From Acidimicrobiales bacterium (GTDB taxonomy: Bacteria > Actinomycetota > Acidimicrobiia > Acidimicrobiales > RAAP-2): a DNA stretch of 6,215 bases. Shown piece by piece: positions 1 through 5,044 of the stretch. Both the position numbers and the translations under genes were made by a program. The stretch lies in assembly GCA_017883125.1 (NCBI GenBank), contig JADGOD010000087.1, positions 1 through 6,215 on the forward strand, read 5' to 3'. How positions within the stretch are numbered: the stretch's first letter is position 1; every line of letters begins with the position of its first letter. Under the pieces are notes generated by a model. The model ran no database searches. It was given only the letters and a program-made list of their open reading frames with translations, and was not told where the DNA came from.

Positions 1-424
1 GGTGGCGGAGCGGAACGGCGCGCACAGGGCGAGCGAGGAGCCGACGAGCGATGTCCTGAGTGACATCGTAGAAGCTGCCGGTCCCGCGGTGGCGTCCGTG
101 GCGGGCAAGGTGCTCGGTGCCTTCGAGCTCTACGATCACCTGCCCCATGTCGCCAACGTGATCGTCTCGTCGGTCCCCGGGCCGCCCATCCCGCTCTGGT
201 GTGCCGGAGAGAGGATTGTCAGGGTCGCCCCCATCGGGCCGCTGATGTTCAACCAGGGACTCAACGTGACGCTCCTGAGCTATTGCGACACGATCGAGTT
301 CGGCGTGCTCGGCTGTGCTCGGAAGGTCCCAGACGCCGAGCTGCTGTGCGAGCTCCTCGAGGAAGAGGCGGCGGCTCTCCTCAGTATCGACGAGATGGGT
401 GCCAGCTCCGCCACCTCCGCCTGA
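1..424 (+). CDS. WS/DGAT-family acyltransferase, C-terminal part (5' end outside window)
   Basis: This is the last ~140 residues of a wax ester synthase/acyl-CoA:diacylglycerol acyltransferase-like protein. Such enzymes join an acyl-CoA to an alcohol or diacylglycerol to make storage lipid. The visible part matches the family's C-terminal domain: a segment reading VIVSSVPGPPIPLWCAGERI, then VAPIGPLMFNQGLNVTLLSY, then a FGVLGCARKVPDAELL stretch and an acidic helical end. Family members are usually about 450-480 residues, and the catalytic HHxxxDG motif lies in the N-terminal half, so it would be upstream of this window. A GTG at base 2 could be read as a start, but the domain would then be truncated and no ribosome binding site is visible, so I treat the gene as 5'-partial. 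The reading frame has codons starting at base 2 and ends with TGA at 422-424. The family call is fairly secure; the substrate is unknown. Confidence 0.85.
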   Translation, partial: VAERNGAHRASEEPTSDVLSDIVEAAGPAVASVAGKVLGAFELYDHLPHVANVIVSSVPGPPIPLWCAGERIVRVAPIGPLMFNQGLNVTLLSYCDTIEFGVLGCARKVPDAELLCELLEEEAAALLSIDEMGASSATSA

Positions 425-449
425 GTATCGGCGGCACGCCAACCCAAGT

Positions 450-478
450 GTGACCCGGTCGAAGCCAGCGAGTAGAGT
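450..478 (+). promoter_or_regulatory. Candidate promoter of the tRNA-Gly gene
   Basis: GTGACC at 450-455 (four of six matches to TTGACA) and TAGAGT at 473-478 (four of six matches to TATAAT) are separated by 17 bases. Transcription would start at about 485, a few bases before the mature tRNA 5' end at 489. This arrangement is usual for bacterial tRNA genes. It is a pattern match only. Confidence 0.5.
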
Positions 479-488
479 GGGCTCTTAC

Positions 489-563
489 GCGGACGTGGCT
501 CAGTGGTAGAGCATCACCTTGCCAAGGTGAGGGTCGCGGGTTCGAATCCCGTCGTCCGCTCCA
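489..563 (+). tRNA. tRNA-Gly (anticodon GCC), CCA end encoded
   Basis: A full cloverleaf can be folded by eye. The acceptor stem GCGGACG (489-495) pairs with CGTCCGC (553-559). The D stem is GCTC/GAGC. The anticodon stem TCACC (514-518) pairs with GGTGA (526-530), with loop TTGCCAA between them. The T stem is GCGGG/CCCGT around the loop TTCGAAT, with one G-T pair. The anticodon GCC is at 521-523 and reads GGC (and GGU by wobble) glycine codons. Base 560 is the discriminator T, and CCA follows at 561-563. The gene stands alone, about 65 bases after the acyltransferase stop. Confidence 0.97.
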
Positions 564-578
564 AGAATCCTGGAAGCT

Positions 579-594
579 TCGACCGTTCGGTCGA
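579..594 (+). terminator. Stem-loop 15 bases after tRNA-Gly (possible terminator or processing signal)
   Basis: TCGACC (579-584) pairs perfectly with GGTCGA (589-594) around the tetraloop GTTC. The hairpin starts 15 bases after the encoded CCA. No T-run follows, so it is not a classical intrinsic terminator. U-tract-less hairpins are common in high-GC actinobacteria, and 3' processing is an alternative role. Confidence 0.4.
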
Positions 595-605
595 TGGCCA
601 GATGG

Positions 606-633
606 TCAGGTTGGGCCGTGCAGGCCGACCTGA
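606..633 (+). terminator. Larger stem-loop downstream of tRNA-Gly (candidate terminator)
   Basis: TCAGGTTGG (606-614) pairs with CCGACCTGA (625-633) with one G-T pair. After a single bulged G (615), CC (616-617) continues the stem with GG (623-624), around the loop GTGCA. This gives about 11 base pairs. There is no T-run on either side. Because it lies between the tRNA and the convergent minus-strand gene, it could stop transcription from both. The remainder of 564-785 shows no gene I can support. Confidence 0.4.
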
Positions 634-785
634 ATCGCCGGCGCTGGTGCGGCACCGCCCTCTCGTCCTTCTGGCCGAGACCTGAGCGCCGGTCCACCCT
701 GGGGACGTGACGCCCCCGGACGAGCCACTGCCCTCGGCGGCGAGATCGCTCCTCGGTTCCCCGTCCTCCCCTGACAACCGTGCTC

Positions 786-1253
786 CTAGGGCTGCTGGAC
801 GACCCGAGCCAGGATCCCAAGGGTGCCGCGGAGGGTGGACTCGGAGATGATCGGGAAGACGATCCTCTCTTTCCACATCGGATCGATCGTCGCCCAGTCG
901 TAGTACGAGGTGACGAGCGTCCCGCCGTCCGCCGGCTCGAGGGTGTAGCCGTAGACGTGGCCCAGCTGCGGGTCGAGGTTCCCGAGGATCGTCCACGCGA
1001 TCTCCCTGTCCCGATCGAACGTGGTGATCTCGACGGTGACGTCGTAGAGGCCGATCGGGAAGTCATCGAGTGCCTCGCGGTCCATGTGGACCACAAACCG
1101 GTCACCCACCTTCGTCACGGGCTCACCGTCCGAGCTCATCAGCGAACCCGAGCTGTCGATCAGGACGTGCCCCCTCGGATCGCTGAGGATCTGGAAGATC
1201 TCATGGGGCTCGGCCCGCACGAGACGCTGGACTTCGAGGCGCTCGGTGCTCAT
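786..1253 (-). CDS. SRPBCC-fold (START/polyketide cyclase-like) protein
   Basis: This 155-residue protein has the size and pattern of single-domain SRPBCC proteins, which form a hydrophobic cavity for lipids or other small molecules. The N-terminus MSTERLEVQRLVRAEPHEIF is the typical first strand followed by a 'phosphatase-like' helix start (the xxIFxILSDP pattern). After it come a central GDRFVVHMD strand, a VTVEITTFDRDREIAW strand pair, a GHVYGYTLEPADGGTLVTSY strand pair, and a long C-terminal helix ending LRGTLGILARVV. The start at 1253 was chosen because the family motif begins right there. The frame stays open upstream to 1379, but that extension would cross the promoter of the divergent gene and has no family-like sequence. 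No strong ribosome binding site is seen. The gene is divergent from the thiolase operon. Whether it is an enzyme (cyclase or aromatase) or a binding protein cannot be told. Confidence 0.8.
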   Translation of the reverse strand: MSTERLEVQRLVRAEPHEIFQILSDPRGHVLIDSSGSLMSSDGEPVTKVGDRFVVHMDREALDDFPIGLYDVTVEITTFDRDREIAWTILGNLDPQLGHVYGYTLEPADGGTLVTSYYDWATIDPMWKERIVFPIISESTLRGTLGILARVVQQP

Positions 1254-1302
1254 CGCGCCAGTCTCACATAGGGCCGATCGCTCTTCCCGGATCCCGGCGG
1301 CA

Positions 1303-1331
1303 TTGACATCACCAAATGAGAACAGTAATTT
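1303..1331 (+). promoter_or_regulatory. Promoter of the thiolase-DUF35-amidohydrolase operon
   Basis: A perfect TTGACA (1303-1308) is followed, after exactly 17 bases, by TAATTT (1326-1331), a good -10 element. The predicted transcript would start at about 1338, giving a leader of about 24 bases before the GTG at 1362. The segment 1303-1345 is clearly more AT-rich than its surroundings. This is the best sigma-70-type promoter I found in the window. Confidence 0.65.
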
Positions 1332-1344
1332 CATATAGGTCCAA
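1316..1344 (-). promoter_or_regulatory. Weak candidate minus-strand promoter for the SRPBCC gene
   Basis: Read on the minus strand, TTGGAC (plus 1339-1344) and TCTCAT (plus 1316-1321) are 17 bases apart. They match the consensus at three and four of six positions. If real, it overlaps the forward promoter, so the two divergent genes would compete for RNA polymerase. The leader to the SRPBCC ATG would be about 55 bases. Confidence 0.28.
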
Positions 1345-1361
1345 TCCAGAAAGTGGGGGTC

Positions 1362-2582
1362 GTGAGCATCAAGGACCAAGCAGCTATCGTCGGCGTCGGT
1401 GCGACGAAGTACTTCAAGCGGGGCGAGTCGTACCCGGAGACCGAGCTGTCGATGGCGTGTACCGCCATCCTCTCGGCCCTCGAGGACGCCGGTCTGACCG
1501 TCAACGATCTGGACGGGTTCGCCATCTACTCGAACTCGTGCGATCCCGCCGAGGTCGCGTCAGTCCTCGGTGTCCCCGAGGTCCGCTTTGCGGCCTCGCT
1601 GACATCCGGTGGTGGTGGGTGCGCCGGAGCCCTCGGCCTCGCTGCCGCTGCGATCCACGGCGGCATGGCGAACGTCTGCGTCACCCTGATGACGCTCCAG
1701 CAGCTGAACAAGCGACTCGGTGGATCGGAAGTCGGAGGGGTACTGGCGTACGCCACGATGTCGGAGAGCGCGAGCCCCTATGGCGGCGGAGGCGTACCTC
1801 CCAGCGCAGCGTTCACCGCCAACGCCGGGCTTCTTTCTCCGGGCCACAGCTTCTCGGTCCTCGCCCAGCGCCACATGTACCTCTACGGCACCAAGCGTGA
1901 GCACTTCGCCGAGGTGGCGATGTCCCAGCGTGAGAACGCCCGCAAGCGTCCGGAGACGGCGTTGCGCACCGACCCGATGACGCTCGATGACTACTTCAAC
2001 GCACGAATGATCTCCGACCCCCTCTGCCTCCTCGACTACACCCAGGAGACCGATGGAGCCGTGGCCGTGATCACGGTCTCGGCGGATCGGGCCAAGGACC
2101 TTCGTCAGCCACCGGTGCACATCTTGGCGTCGGCTCACGGAGGAACCGGTTCCTGGGGACCTGGGATCTTCAAGTACTTCCAGGCCAACGATGACGAGTT
2201 CGCCTCTTCTGGTCACCGGCCGGTCGCCAAGCGGCTCTACGAGATGGCCGGCGTGACGCCAGACGACGTCGACGTGGCCCTGCTCTACGACCACTTCACT
2301 CCGTTGGTGATCATGCAGCTCGAGGACTACGGGTTCTGTCCCATCGGCGAAGGGGGACCCTTCGTCGCCGAGGGCAACATCCGATACGGGACGGGGAAGA
2401 TCCCGGTGAACACCCATGGCGGGAACCTCTCGGAGGCCTACATCATCGGCATGACCCACGTCCGCGAGGCCGTCGAGCAGCTGCGAGGGGTGGCCGTCAA
2501 CCAGGTCGAGGGTGCAGAGATCGCCCTCGTCACGGGCGGTCCGGCATCCTTGCCCGTCAGCGGAACCCTCCTCCACCGGTAA
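1362..2582 (+). CDS. Thiolase-fold lipid-transfer protein (Ltp/SCPx-thiolase-like), probable acyl-CoA C-C lyase or aldolase
   Basis: This 406-residue protein belongs to the thiolase superfamily branch annotated as 'lipid transfer protein' or 'acetyl-CoA acetyltransferase-like'. The N-terminal AAIVGVGATKY begins the first thiolase half. The nucleophile region, about residues 82-98, reads SGGGGCAGALGLAAAAI. Counting back from Ile98 as in classical thiolases, the catalytic Cys position falls on Gly84, while the only nearby Cys is residue 87. The second half has YDHFTP (Tyr309), the GFCPIGEGGPF segment, the conserved NTHGGNLSEAY (His352) and a C-terminal VTGG. Ltp enzymes paired with DUF35 proteins, such as Ltp2 of cholesterol side-chain degradation, cleave a 3-hydroxyacyl-CoA by retro-aldol reaction without thiolase cysteine chemistry. 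The DUF35 gene begins 25 bases downstream, which supports such a complex. The GTG at 1362 was chosen because MSIKDQAAIVG fits family starts; GTG 1353, three codons upstream, is an alternative. The GGGGG at 1355-1359 is a poor, close ribosome binding site. The substrate is unknown. Confidence 0.88.
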   Translation: MSIKDQAAIVGVGATKYFKRGESYPETELSMACTAILSALEDAGLTVNDLDGFAIYSNSCDPAEVASVLGVPEVRFAASLTSGGGGCAGALGLAAAAIHGGMANVCVTLMTLQQLNKRLGGSEVGGVLAYATMSESASPYGGGGVPPSAAFTANAGLLSPGHSFSVLAQRHMYLYGTKREHFAEVAMSQRENARKRPETALRTDPMTLDDYFNARMISDPLCLLDYTQETDGAVAVITVSADRAKDLRQPPVHILASAHGGTGSWGPGIFKYFQANDDEFASSGHRPVAKRLYEMAGVTPDDVDVALLYDHFTPLVIMQLEDYGFCPIGEGGPFVAEGNIRYGTGKIPVNTHGGNLSEAYIIGMTHVREAVEQLRGVAVNQVEGAEIALVTGGPASLPVSGTLLHR

Positions 2583-2607
2583 CGATCGAACGAAAGCGAC
2601 CACTTCC

Positions 2608-3075
2608 ATGAGCAACGAAATGACAACCAGGCCCGAAGGCACCCAAGGCGTGTTCCCGTCGATCATGACCGAATCGTTCGCCGACGACTCGACCAAGCCG
2701 TTCTGGGATGCCGCAGCTGAGGGGCGCCTCGTGGCAACGAAGTGCACCAACTGTGGGACGTTCCGGCTCCCTCCGAAGCCCTTCTGCTTCAACTGCCAGC
2801 ATCGCGACATCGAATGGGTCGAGCTCCCGGGCACCGGGACGATCTACTCCTTCACCGTGGTTCGCCACCCGCTCTCCCCGATGTTGATGCCTGCGGTCCC
2901 GTATGCGGCGGGGATCATCGAGCTCGACGGCACCCAAGGGGCAGGGGCCCGCATGATCTGCAACATCGTCGACGTCGACGTGGACGCGGTGAAGATCGGT
3001 GACAAGGTCGAGATCGTCTGGGAGCACGTGAACCCAGGAATGTCCGTGCCGCGTTTCCGGCCCGTGACGTCGTAG
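2608..3075 (+). CDS. DUF35 zinc-ribbon/OB-fold protein, acyl-CoA-binding partner of the thiolase-like protein
   Basis: This 155-residue protein has the two-part DUF35 architecture. The N-terminal helix FWDAAAEGRLVATKC leads into a rubredoxin-like zinc ribbon, Cys46-x2-Cys49-x10-Cys60-x2-Cys63, with all four ligands present. An OB-fold follows, with the strands GTGTIYSFTVVRH and PYAAGIIELD and the late segment IGDKVEIVWEHV. DUF35 proteins bind thiolase-fold partners and help hold or channel the acyl-CoA, as in Ltp2-ChsH2 aldolase complexes and in the archaeal thiolase/HMG-CoA synthase assembly. It is the middle gene of an apparent three-gene operon, 25 bases after the thiolase-like gene and 32 before the amidohydrolase. 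ATG 2608 is preceded only by a weak GAAAG, so translation may depend on the upstream gene. ATG 2620 is an alternative start. Upstream extension would overlap the previous gene in another frame and is not family-like. Confidence 0.9.
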   Translation: MSNEMTTRPEGTQGVFPSIMTESFADDSTKPFWDAAAEGRLVATKCTNCGTFRLPPKPFCFNCQHRDIEWVELPGTGTIYSFTVVRHPLSPMLMPAVPYAAGIIELDGTQGAGARMICNIVDVDVDAVKIGDKVEIVWEHVNPGMSVPRFRPVTS

Positions 3076-3094
3076 TCGCCAGAATCAGAGAGAC

Positions 3095-3101
3095 AGGGGA
3101 G
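3095..3101 (+). promoter_or_regulatory. Strong ribosome binding site of the amidohydrolase gene
   Basis: AGGGGAG lies six bases before ATG 3108. It fixes that start and is the strongest Shine-Dalgarno in the three-gene operon, suggesting that the amidohydrolase is translated independently and well. Confidence 0.75.
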
Positions 3102-3107
3102 AAGACC

Positions 3108-4232
3108 ATGGGAAAGATCTGGGCAAACTCAGGAGACTCACACCTCGTCGAGCCTGACGACCTGTTCGAGACCAGCCTTCCGGCTGACCTGGCGGCACGC
3201 ATGCCGCGCAGCGTGAAGCACGAGGACGGACGTCACGAGACGCTCTACGTCGATGGCAAGGAGTTCGTCCGGTCGATGCCGAGCGCGACCCTCTTGGTTG
3301 ACGAGAACGGCAAGTCGGTGACGGATCGGGCCCCGGGCGCCAACGACCCTGTGCTCCGCCTGAAAGACCTTGATCAAGAGGGGATCTGGGCCGAGGTCGT
3401 CTACCCCTCCATCGGGATCTGGACGTCGTCGATCGAGGACCCTGCGCTCCTCGCCGCCGGCGCCAGCGCCATCAACGACTGGTCGATCACCTACCAGCAG
3501 TCTTCGCTGCGCTATGTCTGCACGGCGACGATCCCCCTGCTCGACGTCGATGACGCTGTGGCTGAGATCCGTCGTGCGTCGGCCTTGGGCTTCAAGGCCG
3601 GGTTCTTCTCGGTCGTGCCTCCGGCCAAGGATGACTGGAACTACCCCTCGTGGGAGCCGGTCTGGGAGGCCTTGTCCGAGACCGGGATGGTCCTGGCGTT
3701 CCACATCGGGACCGAGCCCTTCGCCGGCGACTCGTTCGCCGGCCGCTACCTGCGCGGGCCCGGGGGGGCGATCCTCAACTATATGGAGACGACCTACGGT
3801 GGCCAGCGCGCCGTCTCGAAGATGATCGCATCCGGCGTCTTCGATCGTCACCCGACGATCAAGGTGCTCGTCTCCGAGGGAGGAGCCACATGGGGTCCCT
3901 TCGTGGCCGACCGGCTCGATGAGGCCTACCGCCAGCACGGCTCGATGGTGAAGCCGAAGCTCAACAGACTGCCGAGCGAGTATCTCTACGAGAGCGTCTA
4001 CGCCTCGTTCCAGCACGACCGCTCCGCCGTTCCGGCCATGACGGCGATGGGCTGGAAGAACGTGCTGTGGGGGAGCGACTACCCGCACCTCGAGGGGACC
4101 TTCGGGCACTCTCAGAAGGTTCTCCACGAGCTCTTCGACGACATCTCCGAAGCTGACCGCCGGCGGATGACGGTGGGCGCGTTCGAGGAGCTCTTCCCGC
4201 ACGTCCTGGCGGCTCCTGAGTCAGAGGTCTAG
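3108..4232 (+). CDS. Metal-dependent amidohydrolase (amidohydrolase_2/ACMSD-like TIM barrel)
   Basis: This 374-residue protein is a TIM-barrel hydrolase of the family that includes ACMSD-type decarboxylases, hydrolases and hydratases. Metal-site features can be seen in order. The first strand reads GDSHLVEP (Asp10, His12, Glu15), a variant of the family's HxH-type motif. A central FHIGTE carries His199. VSEGGATWGPF has Glu257 where ACMSD proper has a His; this pattern is common in the 'EGG-W-P' subgroup. The last strand WGSDYPHLEGTF carries Asp324, the metal and catalytic base position. The length is normal for the family and no signal peptide is seen, so it is cytoplasmic. It is the third gene of the operon after the thiolase-like and DUF35 genes, so it probably acts on a CoA-thioester or ring intermediate of the same pathway, by hydrolysis, decarboxylation or hydration. 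The exact reaction cannot be assigned. The gene ends seven bases before the stop codon of the convergent tetR. Confidence 0.9.
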   Translation: MGKIWANSGDSHLVEPDDLFETSLPADLAARMPRSVKHEDGRHETLYVDGKEFVRSMPSATLLVDENGKSVTDRAPGANDPVLRLKDLDQEGIWAEVVYPSIGIWTSSIEDPALLAAGASAINDWSITYQQSSLRYVCTATIPLLDVDDAVAEIRRASALGFKAGFFSVVPPAKDDWNYPSWEPVWEALSETGMVLAFHIGTEPFAGDSFAGRYLRGPGGAILNYMETTYGGQRAVSKMIASGVFDRHPTIKVLVSEGGATWGPFVADRLDEAYRQHGSMVKPKLNRLPSEYLYESVYASFQHDRSAVPAMTAMGWKNVLWGSDYPHLEGTFGHSQKVLHELFDDISEADRRRMTVGAFEELFPHVLAAPESEV

Positions 4233-4239
4233 TCCAGAG

Positions 4240-4920
4240 CTACGAGGACCGCTCGGCGAGACCGATCGCCGGAGCGACGAAGCGCAAGACAAACGACCGG
4301 GCTTCGTCCCGGTCGTTTGTCGTTGGCGAGGAATCTCGCGATCCGGCCGCCGCCCCGACGAGGGAGAGGATGGCGGCGGCATCGAACTCGGGGTCGGGAG
4401 AGGTGAGCTCGCCGCTCTCGACCCCCCGTCGGATGGAATCGGCCAGCGGACGCGTCAGGCGGAACTGGATGTCCTTGAGCTCCTCGGCGTAGCCATCGGC
4501 GCGCCGGGCTCCCTCCGAGTTCATCACCGCCGCTCGGGCTGCTCGTCGAGGGTCGTAGAACAGATCGAGGTAGCCGTCGAGCCAGGCGAAGACAGCGTCG
4601 GATGGTGAGGGAGCCGATTCGACGGCCTTCTCGAGCTGGGCGACGACTCTCGTCGAGTCACGGCGGAAGAGGGCGAGGAGCAGGGCGTCTTTGGAAGGGA
4701 AGTGGCGGTAGAACGCCCGGCTGGAGACGTCGGCCTCGTGGAGGATGTCGGCGACCGACGCGACGGCGTAGCCGTTGTGACGCATCACGCGGAGTCCGGC
4801 GTCGAGGATGATCTGCTCTTCGACATCGTGGTCGTATCGGCGAGGTCGACCCGGGCCGCGGCGTGCCTCAACTAGAGCGCCCTCGACGGGAGAGTTCTCG
4901 ATCGGAGTTGTGGCGCTCAT
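4240..4920 (-). CDS. TetR/AcrR-family transcriptional regulator
   Basis: This 226-residue regulator has a disordered N-terminal arm containing GPGRPRRY (residues 22-29), a minor-groove-binding style arm often seen in TetR proteins. A classic TetR DNA-binding domain follows, with IILDAGLRVMRHNGY and the helix-turn-helix SVADILHEADVSSRAFYRHF (residues 55-74), then FPSKDALL. The C-terminal ligand domain, about residues 90-226, is all-helical and diverse, so the inducer cannot be predicted; an acyl-CoA is a reasonable guess from the neighbours. It is divergent from the CoA-transferase gene and convergent with the amidohydrolase, so it may control both sides. ATG 4920 is preferred because AAGGA sits nine bases upstream; ATG 4926 (two codons longer) has only a three-base spacer. 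A perfect 14-bp hairpin lies inside the last codons (about residues 200-211). Confidence 0.93.
   Translation of the reverse strand: MSATTPIENSPVEGALVEARRGPGRPRRYDHDVEEQIILDAGLRVMRHNGYAVASVADILHEADVSSRAFYRHFPSKDALLLALFRRDSTRVVAQLEKAVESAPSPSDAVFAWLDGYLDLFYDPRRAARAAVMNSEGARRADGYAEELKDIQFRLTRPLADSIRRGVESGELTSPDPEFDAAAILSLVGAAAGSRDSSPTTNDRDEARSFVLRFVAPAIGLAERSS
4288..4321. terminator. Perfect 14-bp hairpin in the tetR 3' coding end, candidate bidirectional terminator
   Basis: GACAAACGACCGGG (4288-4301) is the exact reverse complement of 4308-4321, with the loop CTTCGT between. Allowing one bulged G (4322), CAA/TTG extends the stem by three pairs. The hairpin begins 56 bases after the amidohydrolase stop codon. 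No T-run follows on either strand, as is frequent for actinobacterial terminators. It lies wholly within tetR codons, so it is both protein-coding and structural. Confidence 0.65.
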
Positions 4921-4929
4921 CGTCATCGA

Positions 4930-4934
4930 TCCTT
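4930..4934 (-). promoter_or_regulatory. Ribosome binding site that decides the tetR start
   Basis: On the minus strand AAGGA (plus TCCTT, 4930-4934) is nine bases before ATG 4920 and three before ATG 4926. The spacing favours 4920. Confidence 0.5.
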
Positions 4935-4959
4935 GGTCCAGGCGGTTTGAAAATCTGCG

Positions 4960-4988
4960 TTGCGTAATTGTGATCCTGCCCGTATTTT
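4960..4988 (+). promoter_or_regulatory. Candidate promoter of the CaiB/BaiF gene
   Basis: TTGCGT (4960-4965) and TATTTT (4983-4988) are 17 bases apart inside an AT-rich dip between the divergent tetR and CaiB/BaiF genes. Transcription would begin at about 4995, leaving a leader of about 50 bases. The elements match the consensus only moderately. I found no convincing counterpart for tetR on the minus strand. Confidence 0.4.
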
Positions 4989-5002
4989 GTACGCTACGGC
5001 AA
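4960..5002. promoter_or_regulatory. Nested inverted repeats between tetR and the CaiB/BaiF gene, candidate TetR operator
   Basis: Several short dyads overlap the predicted promoter. CGTA (4981-4984) and TACG (4990-4993) flank five bases. GCGTA (4962-4966) mirrors TACGC (4990-4994). TTGCGTA (4960-4966) mirrors TACGGCAA (4995-5002) with one extra base. TetR-family regulators commonly bind short dyads in the spacer next to their own gene. No single long palindrome stands out, so the exact operator is uncertain. Confidence 0.3.
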
Positions 5003-5031
5003 GTCAGGTGCGGGATCGTGCTGCGGAGTGC

Positions 5032-5038
5032 AAGGGGA
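5032..5038 (+). promoter_or_regulatory. Ribosome binding site that fixes the CaiB/BaiF start
   Basis: AAGGGGA is six bases before ATG 5045. This supports that ATG over the in-frame GTG at 5018, and over the GTG at 5041, which is in another frame. Confidence 0.75.
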
Positions 5039-5044
5039 ACGTGG

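Noticed and set aside
489..563. The tRNA-Gly gene as an integration (att) site marking the edge of a genomic island
   Set aside because: I found no second copy of the tRNA 3' end in the window, and no integrase or other mobility gene. The base composition on both sides looks similar.
697..720. A GC-rich symmetric stretch (GGGG...CCCC) downstream of the SRPBCC gene as a terminator
   Set aside because: The arms would leave a one-base loop or need mismatches, so no stable hairpin of normal geometry forms. I see no better terminator for that gene close to its stop codon.
1326..1342. The shared GTAATT words in the 1254-1361 and 4921-5044 spacers as a common TetR site
   Set aside because: The similarity is about six bases in two AT-rich spots and does not extend into a shared dyad, so it may well be chance.
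1560..2834. A long minus-strand open frame (424 residues) opposite the thiolase-like and DUF35 genes
   Set aside because: It is a typical antisense shadow in high-GC DNA. It is rich in His, Arg, Val and Asp with no recognisable domain, and both opposing genes have clear family motifs.
3138..4202. A long minus-strand open frame (354 residues) opposite the amidohydrolase
   Set aside because: This is also an antisense shadow, with no domain, no ribosome binding site, and a strongly supported gene on the other strand.
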